From positions 1 to 5,285 of the forward strand of contig JBEKJU010000325.1 in NCBI GenBank assembly GCA_050011095.1: a stretch of DNA of 5,285 bases, read 5' to 3'. How positions within the stretch are numbered: position 1 is the stretch's first letter; each line of letters begins with the position of its first letter. The DNA is from JBEKJU01 sp050011095 (GTDB taxonomy: Bacteria > Desulfobacterota > Syntrophorhabdia > Syntrophorhabdales > WCHB1-27). The translations under genes were made by a program, and so were the position numbers. Below are positions 1 to 5,285 of this stretch, piece by piece. A model generated the notes under the pieces. That model was not told the DNA's origin and ran no database searches. It was given only the letters and a program-made list of their open reading frames with translations.

Positions 1-41
1 GCTAACGTCAAGGCTTTTGTGTCAGGACAAAGACCGGGTAC
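1..41 (+). repeat. Left terminal inverted repeat of the IS256-like element
   Basis: This pairs imperfectly with 1243-1285 on the opposite strand. The strongest shared blocks are TTGTGTCAG and GGGTAC, with a two-base length difference between them, plus a weaker outer block around CGT at 6-8. The transposase stop codon (8-10) lies inside this repeat, so the gene ends within the IS end and does not depend on flanking DNA if the outer boundary is right. Confidence 0.65.
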
Positions 42-1195
42 ACTCCCAGGTTTATGTTCTCGTACATGAATACCGCATAGAGTATCCTCTCAACGCTCGT
101 TCTGTTGCTGAATACCCCCATGGGTCTCGTTCTCCTTCTTACCTCCCGGAACCGCCGCTCGATGGCATTAGTCGTCCTGATTGTCTTTCGGAAGTCAGGA
201 TCGGTGAACTGGAAGCAGGTCAGCAAGTCCTCAAGGTCTGCCTGTAAGCACTTGACGGCTTTCGGGTACTTCCCGATCCACGACTTTGCCCAGCGGCTTG
301 CAGCTTTCTGCGCCTCGGCAAGTCTACTCGCATCGTAGATCTTCCTCAGACCTTTCTTGACTGCGGTCTGTTTCTTCCTCGGCACCTTATCGAGGATGTT
401 CCGCACCTTATGCGCCCAGCACCGTTGAAGGGGGATATTAGGATAGACCTCGGGAAGGATGGAGATCAGTCCCTCGCCCCCGTCCGCACAGATCACCTCG
501 GGCGCCACAAGTCCCCGGTTGATGAGACCGGTGAGGAATATGCTCCATTCCGGTCCACTTTCGGACCTGGCAAGACGAAAGTCGATCACCTCCTTCTTGC
601 CGTCCTCCCGGATGCCCAGGGCGACGAGTACCGGGCGTTTGAGTGTTCCTGCCCCCGTCTTCCTTTTTATCACTATCCCGTCGAGGATGAGAGCCCGAAA
701 CGGACGGGTGATGCGTCTTCGGTGAAAGGCTTTTACCGCCTCATCCAGCGTACTAGCCACCCTGCTCACGGTTTGGGGGCTGATCCTTTCTCCGAGAATG
801 GACAAGAGAGCAATGCCGACCTTCCTTGTCGACAGGCCCAAAAGGAAGCAGGTGAGGATAAGCTGATCGACCTCTTTCGTCCGCCGGACGTAGGCAGCGA
901 CAACGCCCTTGGGGCTGAAGAGCCTCGTTCTTGGTACAGTGAGGATAACGTTGCCGAGCTCGGTGAGGACGTGGCGGAGGTAGCTGCCGTTCCTCCTGTC
1001 GGGGATCCCTTTGTTGTAAGCCCAGGACAGATGGCCCGCAACGCGCTCCCCCATCTGGTCCTTCAGGACCCTGGCAACTGTGCTTCGAGCTGCGTTCCGG
1101 TACTCGCCGCTCCACTCGTCATCGGAGGTGAGATTCATTTCCTTGACCACGTTCAACGCCTCTGGTAGATTCTTGATGACAATCTGCTGTTCCAT
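8..1195 (-). CDS. IS256-family (Mutator-type) DDE transposase
   Basis: This 395-residue protein catalyses cut or copy of the surrounding IS. The start is taken at the ATG 1193-1195 because AAGGAGGAGG lies just upstream (1202-1211, minus strand). A longer reading frame to 1267 would run through the terminal repeat and has no comparable site. Visible family marks are a first catalytic Asp in ALILDGIVIK (D172), a second in VICADGGEGL (D238), the C-x2-H pair in RCWAHKVRNI (C259, H262), and the Glu in TTNAIERRFREVRRR (E346). The N-terminal part is basic and helical as expected for DNA binding. Length matches the roughly 400 residues usual for the family and no frame break is visible, so it looks intact. 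The C-terminus ends inside the left terminal repeat. The catalytic assignments come from motif recognition, not alignment. Confidence 0.93.
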   Translation of the reverse strand: MEQQIVIKNLPEALNVVKEMNLTSDDEWSGEYRNAARSTVARVLKDQMGERVAGHLSWAYNKGIPDRRNGSYLRHVLTELGNVILTVPRTRLFSPKGVVAAYVRRTKEVDQLILTCFLLGLSTRKVGIALLSILGERISPQTVSRVASTLDEAVKAFHRRRITRPFRALILDGIVIKRKTGAGTLKRPVLVALGIREDGKKEVIDFRLARSESGPEWSIFLTGLINRGLVAPEVICADGGEGLISILPEVYPNIPLQRCWAHKVRNILDKVPRKKQTAVKKGLRKIYDASRLAEAQKAASRWAKSWIGKYPKAVKCLQADLEDLLTCFQFTDPDFRKTIRTTNAIERRFREVRRRTRPMGVFSNRTSVERILYAVFMYENINLGVYPVFVLTQKP

Positions 1196-1251
1196 CGGGT
1201 ACCTCCTCCTTATTGAAGAATTGGTCGTTCTTTTTAAGGAAGGTACCCGAT
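1194..1251 (-). promoter_or_regulatory. Hairpin sequestering the transposase RBS and start codon
   Basis: On the minus strand AUCGGGUACCU (1251-1241) is perfectly complementary to AGGUACCCGAU (1204-1194). The pairing continues UCCUUA (1240-1235) with UAAGGA (1212-1207) across a two-base GG bulge. An inner stem AAGAA/UUCUU (1232-1228 with 1220-1216) caps it. The 3' arm contains the whole Shine-Dalgarno run and the first two bases of the ATG. Read-through transcripts entering from outside the IS would include both arms and should fold. A transcript starting downstream of 1251 would lack the 5' arm and be translatable. Such leader hairpins are known in IS10 and IS50; the regulatory role here is inferred. 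Confidence 0.7.
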
Positions 1252-1285
1252 CTTCTACCTCTGACACAAGATATGATACGCTGCC
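1243..1285 (-). repeat. Right terminal inverted repeat of the IS256-like element
   Basis: Read on the minus strand, it contains TTGTGTCAG and GATCGGGTAC, matching TTGTGTCAG and GACCGGGTAC of the left end. Its inner edge, around 1241-1251, is repeated in inverse orientation at 1194-1204 next to the transposase start and forms the arm of a long hairpin. The outer limit at 1285 is inferred from symmetry with the left end. Confidence 0.6.
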
Positions 1286-1287
1286 TT

Positions 1288-1316
1288 TTGAAATCGTCGC
1301 GAAATCCTGCTATTAA
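1288..1316 (+). promoter_or_regulatory. Candidate sigma70 promoter for the lipoprotein/HKD operon
   Basis: TTGAAA (1288-1293) and TATTAA (1311-1316) are separated by exactly 17 bases, and a TG precedes the -10 as TGC (extended -10 type). It starts three bases outside the inferred IS end. Transcription would begin near 1323, almost on the ATG at 1325, giving a near-leaderless mRNA or use of the second ATG at 1334. Confidence 0.45.
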
Positions 1317-1324
1317 TTGATACT

Positions 1325-1684
1325 ATGGTGAAGATGGCGAGAAGCGCCTTTCTTTTGTCCCTCATCGCCGGCCTTGTCGTCGCGGGCTGCGCGTCGCCGC
1401 CGCGCCGGGCGCCTAAGGAGACGGCGACGACCACCGTGCCGGCCAGGGCGCCCTCGGAGTTCGAGCGGCAGCTAAAAGAGAAGATGCAGGAGGAAGAGCA
1501 TATCTTCGATGAGCTGGGCGAGAAAATGGATGCCTACCAGAACCTACTGGTGGCGTGCGACAACATCTCCATGGACGAAAAAGACAAGGACATCAGGGCG
1601 GCGTGCGCGGCGAGGCTCAAGGTGATGAAGCGGGAGCTGGACGAGCTGAGCGACCTTCTCCAGGGGAAGGGCGGGCACCGATGA
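1325..1684 (+). CDS. Small helical lipoprotein of unknown function
   Basis: This 119-residue protein has a basic start, a hydrophobic stretch and a lipobox LVVAGC, so Cys22 should be lipidated by the Lgt/LspA/Lnt route. The residue after Cys is Ala, not Asp, which favours the outer membrane by the E. coli rule. A Pro/Thr/Arg-rich linker (about 24-45) follows. The rest is a charged, heptad-like helical region (about 46-113) ending GKGGHR. Cys78 and Cys94 could form a disulphide in the periplasm. I recognise no family. The first ATG (1325) has no clear ribosome binding site; the in-frame ATG at 1334 would shorten the signal peptide by three residues and is equally possible. The stop overlaps the next start as ATGA (1681-1684), implying translational coupling. 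A structural or accessory role beside the downstream HKD enzyme is inference. Confidence 0.8.
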   Translation: MVKMARSAFLLSLIAGLVVAGCASPPRRAPKETATTTVPARAPSEFERQLKEKMQEEEHIFDELGEKMDAYQNLLVACDNISMDEKDKDIRAACAARLKVMKRELDELSDLLQGKGGHR

Positions 1685-3075
1685 CGGTCATTCTTCGCCT
1701 CCGCTCCTTCATTCTCGCGACGCTCACGTGCCTCCTCGCGCCGGGCTGCGCCGCGACGCTGCCCGATGCCCGCGGCGTGATCGGGATGTTCCACGGCGGC
1801 GGGTGCAGCCCCACGGTCGTGCGGATGCAGCAGAGGCTGCCCGCGGAGGAGGGAAGGGCCGTTCTGGTATCGGTGGTGGGGGACGCCGGGGAGGCGGACG
1901 TCCTCGCCGGCCATTTCTGCGTCATGGAGGCCATGGGCGCGGGTCCCATCTCGTGCGGGAACAGGGCCACCCTGCTCGGCGACGGGGACGCGGCGTTCGC
2001 CGCCATGCTGAAAGCCATCGGCGCAGCGAAAGACTACATCAACCTCGAGACGTACATCTTTCACGACGACGAGATGGGACGCCGCTTCGCGGACCTCCTT
2101 GTGAAGAAGCGGTCGGAGGGCGTGACAGTCAACCTCATCTACGACGGGTTCGGATGCAGGAGGACGCCCCGGTCATTCTTCAGCCGGCTCAGGCAGGCGG
2201 GGGTGAAGACCCTCGAATTCAACCCCGTGACCCCGCGCGGCATCATGGGGGGAAGGGAGGTCCTCCGCCGGACCCACAGGAAGCTCCTCATCGTGGACGG
2301 TAGCGTCGCCTTCACGGGGGGCATCAATATCGGGAGCGCCTATCGGAAGAGCCGGCGGCCGGAAGACAGGGTCTCGCCGCCCGAGGGGTTCTGGCGCGAC
2401 ACCCATATCATGATCGAGGGGCCGGCGGCGGCGGAGTTTCAAAGGGTGTTCCTCGCCACGTGGTCGCGGCAGAACGGGGCGGAACTCTCCGGGGGCAGGT
2501 ATTTTCCCGACGTGGGAGATAAGGGCGACGAGCTGGTGCAGGTGATCGACAGCACGCCCGGCCCCATGAACAGGACGACCTACGTCATGTATCTGTCCGC
2601 CATCGCCCACGCGCGGAAGTCGGTCCACATAACCCAGTCCTATTTCTCGCCCGACGAGCAGATGATAGGGGCCCTCACGGGCGCGGCGCGCCGGGGCGTG
2701 GACGTGAGGATCATCCTGCCGGGGATCACGGACCACGGCGTCGTGCGGCAGGCGGGGAGGTGGCGCTACAGCGGGATTCTGGACTCCGGTGTCCGCCTCT
2801 ACGAGCGGTCGGGGGCGATCCTCCACGCGAAGACGGCCGTAATCGACGGTGTCTGGTCGACCGTGGGCACGACGAACCTTGAGTCCTGGAGCCTCGCGAC
2901 CAACGACGAGGTGAACGCCGTTGTCCTCGGGGCCCCGTTCGCCCGCGAGATGGAGGCGGCCTTCGAGCAGGACCTCGCGCAATCGACGGAGATCCTCCAG
3001 GAATTGTGGCGTCAGAGGCCCATTTCCGAGCGGGTCAAGGAGTTTTTCTCGAACCTCATCGGCCGCTGGCTCTAG
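1681..3075 (+). CDS. Phospholipase D/cardiolipin synthase-like HKD enzyme, probable lipoprotein
   Basis: This 464-residue member of the phospholipase D superfamily has two HKD motifs: H199-x-K201-x4-D206 followed by GG-I-N (213-216), and H382-x-K384-x4-D389 followed by G396-T-T-N399. The block GDGDAAFAAMLKAI...NLETYIFHDDEMGRRFADLL (100-140) is typical of cardiolipin synthases, which join phosphatidyl groups to form cardiolipin; hydrolysis or other phosphatidyl transfer remains possible. The start at 1681 is chosen because it gives a signal peptide (MTVILRLRSFILATLTC...) and an ATGA overlap with the upstream lipoprotein, and AGGGGAAGG lies upstream (1662-1670). The frame is open upstream to 1555 but that part has no signal. 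The candidate lipobox is LAPGC (Cys23), with Pro at -2, which is atypical. No N-terminal transmembrane pair as in ClsA is present. It was probably exported and periplasm-facing. No frame break is visible. Confidence 0.9.
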   Translation: MTVILRLRSFILATLTCLLAPGCAATLPDARGVIGMFHGGGCSPTVVRMQQRLPAEEGRAVLVSVVGDAGEADVLAGHFCVMEAMGAGPISCGNRATLLGDGDAAFAAMLKAIGAAKDYINLETYIFHDDEMGRRFADLLVKKRSEGVTVNLIYDGFGCRRTPRSFFSRLRQAGVKTLEFNPVTPRGIMGGREVLRRTHRKLLIVDGSVAFTGGINIGSAYRKSRRPEDRVSPPEGFWRDTHIMIEGPAAAEFQRVFLATWSRQNGAELSGGRYFPDVGDKGDELVQVIDSTPGPMNRTTYVMYLSAIAHARKSVHITQSYFSPDEQMIGALTGAARRGVDVRIILPGITDHGVVRQAGRWRYSGILDSGVRLYERSGAILHAKTAVIDGVWSTVGTTNLESWSLATNDEVNAVVLGAPFAREMEAAFEQDLAQSTEILQELWRQRPISERVKEFFSNLIGRWL

Positions 3076-3080
3076 TGCCC

Positions 3081-3690
3081 CTAGTGGTCGAACATGGGCG
3101 ATGTCATCGCCATATGGGCGGAGCCCAGGGCAAGCCCCGAGAGGAGGCCCATTATCACCGCGACGATGATGGTGACGAGCACGACGACCCCGAAATAGAC
3201 AAGCCGCTTCTCCGCCGGCGTCTCCATGAGGACGGGAAGGCCGAGATAGAAGAGATAGAGCGAGTAGAGGCTCATGAGCGTGACGAGCAGGCCGAGGGAG
3301 GGCGCGATGAGCAGGATGCTTGCGATCCATACGGGCGTGTACGAGAAGACGACAACCTTCATGGCGGCCGTGATGTCCTGCCTTGAGCTTGAAGGTGGGG
3401 GCGAGGGCGTTCGTGATAAAGGCGGCGATATAGAGGCCCACGAGCGACAGGACATAGGAGATTACGGCGTGCATGAGGCCGTTCAGGACAGGCTGCCGGA
3501 ACGTCCCGAAGAAGGGCAGGCTCACGCCGACCACGGAGAGACCGATAAAACCCGCGATGGCGGGGATGAGGGCCAGCAGCGCCGCATAGGAGGAATAGAG
3601 CTGCCCAACCGTTGTCTGTTCGTCCTTGATTTCTTCCCACGTCTGTTTCGGCTGAAAAGTGATCGCCTTCGCTCTTTGGACCAGGTTCAT
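3081..3690 (-). pseudogene. YIP1-family polytopic membrane protein, single-base frameshift
   Basis: The N-terminal part reads MNLVQRAKAITFQPKQTWEEI and runs through two hydrophobic spans (about 33-57, 69-95) to TFKLK. From there the matching C-terminal part continues in another frame as QDITAAMKVVVFSYTPVWIASILL, with three more spans (about 112-130, 132-155, 163-189), ending SPMFDH. Dropping one G of the GG at 3381-3382 (AAG-G-CAG on the coding strand) restores one 202-residue protein, the size and span pattern of bacterial YIP1-domain proteins (function poorly known). The ATG at 3688-3690 has GAGGAGGG six bases upstream. No other break is seen in either half, so the shift is either recent or a sequencing/assembly error. 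No slippery heptamer is present. If the shift is real, translation would run on antisense through the neighbouring HKD gene to 2173. The 3' end is convergent with that gene, five bases apart. Confidence 0.8.
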
Positions 3691-3762
3691 GACAAACCCT
3701 CCTCGATTTTTTCTCGAACACCTCCATCCGGCATCAGCCGTATAGCCTTGTCATCCATTTAC

Positions 3763-3930
3763 CATAAGGGCTCAGAAGGAAATAAATGAGTCAGATGGCG
3801 AAGGATTTTTGGCCGATCGGTGAGGCGCGGAAAGGCCAAATGTACTGGATGTACATGACCTTTTCGCAACGAAGCGGGCGGACAAAAAGACGAGCCAGAT
3901 GGCCCATTTATTTTCTGACGAGCCCTTATG
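3763..3930. repeat. 168-bp imperfect palindrome, MITE-like or long hairpin
   Basis: CATAAGGGCTC (3763-3773) is repeated inverted as GAGCCCTTATG (3920-3930). AAATAAATG (3780-3788) pairs with CATTTATTT (3905-3913) in exact register. TTTTTG/CAAAAA, GCG-AAAGG and the central ATGTAC-TGGAT-GTACAT (3840-3856) complete the arms. By eye the arms are about 70 percent complementary over some 80 bases each, with two or three small gaps. No convincing target-site duplication flanks it and no gene is inside. It lies between the 3' end of the flavoprotein gene and the 5' end of the YIP1 gene. It could be a non-autonomous mobile element or an RNA hairpin; the sequence does not decide. Confidence 0.7.
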
Positions 3931-3937
3931 TCGGGAG

Positions 3938-3985
3938 AAAAAAAGGCAGGGCCCTCGAAGGCGCCGTCAGGCGCACCCGGCGCGG
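3938..3985 (-). terminator. Weak candidate rho-independent terminator of the flavoprotein gene
   Basis: On the minus strand, after the TAA stop (3992-3990), there are small stems CCCG-CGC-CGGG and GCGCC-TGAC-GGCGC (3974-3961), then a GC-rich stretch with AGGGCCCT and seven T residues (3944-3938). The best stem is about 16 bases from the T run, so the classic geometry is not met. Confidence 0.3.
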
Positions 3986-3989
3986 GCGT

Positions 3990-5120
3990 TTACGGTCCGC
4001 TTTGCACCCGCGCGGCCTCCTGGGCGCCTGTCAGCTCGTCCATCAGCTCCTTGACCGTCAGCACCCTGTCGACCTTGTAACCGTTCACGCCCACCGTATA
4101 CAAAGGCTCTTCCTCATGCGGATTATAGCCCGCCGAGCTGAGAAGACCGTTGCATATGCAGAAATAATCGGTGCTTTTGTCACTGTCGGCGGGACATCCG
4201 AGGAAATTTCCGTGTCCGTCTTTCTGCAGCAGGTAGCCCTTGTCGCAATGCGGACGGCGCTGCCCGTTCTTCGCGGTCACGAACATGGGGGCGCGCCGCA
4301 GGATCCTGAAAGGCAGGCCGCAGGGGGAGCCGGGTTTTCGCGAAACGATGATATCTTCCCTTTCCGCATCCACGACAGCCTGCTTGTACGCCGCGGACGC
4401 GCTGCTCTCCTCCGTGGCGAGGAAACGGGTGCCCAACTGGACGCCGTCGGCCCCGAGACGCAGGAAACGGACAATATCATCGTGGGAATAGATCCCGCCG
4501 GCGACGATAACCGGGAAGTCGCCCCATTTCATCGCCATTTCCTTGACCGGTGGCAACAGGTTTTCCAGTCTGTTCGATTCCAGGGATATTTCGTCGAACT
4601 TGAACCCGAGGTGTCCGCCCGCCAGCGGTCCTTCGAGGACGACCGCATCGGGCCTGTACCCGTGCCTTTCCCATTTCCTGCAAATGAGGGAGAGCGCGCG
4701 GGCGGAAGAGACAATCGGAACGAGCGCGGTGTGCCCCGGCGGTTTGATTCCGGGAAGGGCCAGAGGCAGACCGCCGCCGGATATTATCACATCGACCTTC
4801 GCGTCTATGGCCGCCCTTACGGTCTCCTCATAGTCCCTGGAGATGGCGACCATGATATTGATGCCGCTGGCCCCGCCTTCGTCCTTGGCCCGCGACATCT
4901 CCTCACGCACCGCCTCGTACGTGCCCATCCTTTTTTTCAGCCGCCGGGACACCAGCCTGTCGAGGCCGGCGCTCGACACGATGCCGAGTCCCCCTTCCCG
5001 GGCGACGCCGGCCGCAAGGGGGGAAAGGGAGACGCCGATGCCCATCCCGCCCTGCACTATGGGCACGCGGATATGTTTTTCCTTTATAGTCAATGACGGC
5101 AGGACCGGGGCTAAGTACAC
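3990..5120 (-). CDS. Nitronate monooxygenase/2-nitropropane dioxygenase-family flavoprotein
   Basis: This 376-residue TIM-barrel flavoprotein is expected to bind FMN in the cytoplasm and oxidise nitronates or act as a related NAD(P)H-dependent flavin oxidoreductase. Visible marks are PIVQGGMGIGV (20-30), AGLDRL (51-56), VIISGGGLP (111-119), GPLAGGHLGF (164-173) with the family His at H170, VIVAGGI (204-210), and GADGVQLGTRFLATEE (223-238). The C-terminal part has a Cys set, C292-x16-C309-x11-C321-x-C323, found in a subgroup of the family; a metal or Fe-S site is possible but unproven. The start is GTG at 5118-5120 with GGAG at 5128-5131, seven bases away. An in-frame stop lies eleven codons upstream and the ten codons between contain no ATG, GTG or TTG. 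FabK (enoyl-ACP reductase II) shares the fold and several motifs and is the main alternative. It appears to be transcribed alone. Confidence 0.88.
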   Translation of the reverse strand: MYLAPVLPSLTIKEKHIRVPIVQGGMGIGVSLSPLAAGVAREGGLGIVSSAGLDRLVSRRLKKRMGTYEAVREEMSRAKDEGGASGINIMVAISRDYEETVRAAIDAKVDVIISGGGLPLALPGIKPPGHTALVPIVSSARALSLICRKWERHGYRPDAVVLEGPLAGGHLGFKFDEISLESNRLENLLPPVKEMAMKWGDFPVIVAGGIYSHDDIVRFLRLGADGVQLGTRFLATEESSASAAYKQAVVDAEREDIIVSRKPGSPCGLPFRILRRAPMFVTAKNGQRRPHCDKGYLLQKDGHGNFLGCPADSDKSTDYFCICNGLLSSAGYNPHEEEPLYTVGVNGYKVDRVLTVKELMDELTGAQEAARVQSGP

Positions 5121-5285
5121 AAGACGACTCCAGAGGCCAATCGATTTAGCTTAGAGAGGGAAATCCTGAAAAGATAAAGGGAAGTGTAGTCGAAGCCCCC
5201 ATCGAAGCCCCTTTAGCATCCCATTTTATGGGCCGAGTTTCAAGACAAAACTGCATGGAGAGATTCAAGGACCACTCATTCATGC
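5121..5285. other. Upstream region of the flavoprotein gene, no gene supported
   Basis: This holds the GGAG ribosome binding site (5128-5131, minus). It also has a 10-base direct repeat TCGAAGCCCC (5190-5199 and 5202-5211) with 12-base spacing, and a small palindrome CCCAT-TTT-ATGGG (5220-5232). On the minus strand TAAAAT (5228-5223) within that palindrome could be a -10, but no good -35 accompanies it. A short plus-strand frame from 5228 is open to the window end but has no ribosome binding site. Confidence 0.5.
5190..5211. repeat. Short direct repeat TCGAAGCCCC, 12-base period
   Basis: Two identical 10-base copies (5190-5199, 5202-5211) sit about 70 bases upstream of the flavoprotein start. 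The spacing is close to one helical turn, so they could form a regulator site. Chance is also possible for so short a repeat. Confidence 0.35.

Larger units (their letters stand above)
1..1285 (-). mobile_element. IS256-family insertion sequence, apparently complete
   Basis: A single transposase gene is bracketed by imperfect inverted repeats. Reading inward, both ends share TTGTGTCAG (left 17-25, right 1261-1269) and then GGGTAC (left 36-41, right 1243-1248). Beyond TTGTGT each end has 16 further bases: GCTAACGTC... at 1 and, on the minus strand, GGCAGCGTA... from 1285. From memory, the IS256 end (GATAAAGTCCGTATAA then TTGTGT) also has 16 bases there, and the left end resembles it (7 of the first 9). 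On that basis the element runs from 1 to 1285, a normal size for the family. The left outer limit coincides with the window edge, so the target-site duplication cannot be tested. If the ends were only at TTGTGT (17 and 1269), no flanking duplication is visible. Confidence 0.8.
3691..3989. other. Intergenic region between the YIP1-like and flavoprotein genes
   Basis: No gene is supported here. It holds the YIP1 ribosome binding site (3697-3704), the palindrome at 3763-3930, and a GC-rich stretch before a T7 run (minus strand) near 3938-3944. No convincing -35/-10 pair is seen for the YIP1 gene in the 70 bases next to its start, so its promoter may lie in or beyond the palindrome. Confidence 0.6.

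Noticed and set aside
410..1168. Long plus-strand frame (252 codons) opposite the transposase
   Set aside because: It lies entirely antisense to a clearly recognisable transposase, shows no family motif and has no ribosome binding site.
1555..1680. Upstream extension of the HKD enzyme frame
   Set aside because: It overlaps the lipoprotein gene, has a low-complexity shadow-like composition, and would bury the signal peptide that begins at 1681.
2173..3080. Extension of the minus-strand YIP1 frame through the HKD gene
   Set aside because: The sequence after the frameshift is Arg/Pro/His-rich antisense read-through with no membrane character, while the true continuation is in the adjacent frame.
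3786..5096. Plus-strand 436-codon frame from the palindrome across the flavoprotein gene
   Set aside because: It is antisense to the well-supported flavoprotein and begins inside the palindrome; the translation resembles no family.
5175..5215. Inverted repeat TAAAGGG/CCCTTTA upstream of the flavoprotein gene
   Set aside because: It has only 7-bp arms with 27 bases between them and no extension of the stem, so it is compatible with chance.
5228..5285. Short plus-strand frame open to the window end (MGRVSRQNCMERFKDHSFM)
   Set aside because: It could be the start of a gene beyond the window, but 19 codons without a ribosome binding site or recognised motif is too little to call.

Overview
The window reads as chromosomal DNA of a Gram-negative, fairly GC-rich bacterium. 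Two consecutive genes carry lipoprotein signal peptides, and the non-mobile genes are strongly GC-biased. The style of the YIP1-like membrane protein and of the flavin oxidoreductase would fit a deltaproteobacterial (Desulfobacterota-like) host. That placement is a guess from protein flavour, not a measured result.

Layout: (1) 1 to about 1285 is an apparently complete IS256-family (Mutator-type) insertion sequence. Its transposase is on the minus strand, it has imperfect terminal inverted repeats of about 41-43 bp, and a strong hairpin encloses the transposase ribosome binding site. (2) From 1288 a sigma70-like promoter directly outside the IS leads into two plus-strand genes joined by an ATGA overlap: a small helical lipoprotein (1325-1684) and a lipoprotein-type phospholipase D/cardiolipin synthase-like enzyme with two HKD motifs (1681-3075). 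(3) Five bases further on, and convergent, lies a YIP1-family polytopic membrane protein on the minus strand (3081-3690), broken by a single-base frameshift near 3381. (4) The gap 3691-3989 holds a 168-bp imperfect palindrome (3763-3930), MITE-like or a long hairpin, plus a weak terminator candidate. (5) 3990-5120, minus strand, is a nitronate monooxygenase/2-nitropropane dioxygenase-family flavoprotein with a cysteine-rich C-terminal part. (6) 5121-5285 is its upstream region, with a short direct repeat and a small palindrome but no gene I can support.

The lipoprotein and HKD enzyme probably form one transcription unit acting on envelope phospholipids. The YIP1 protein and the flavoprotein point the same way but are separated by the palindrome, so they are probably independent units. 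I do not see a clear new multi-gene system. The items most worth a second look are the RBS-sequestering hairpin in the IS, the 168-bp palindrome, the frameshifted membrane protein, and the coupled lipoprotein/HKD pair.
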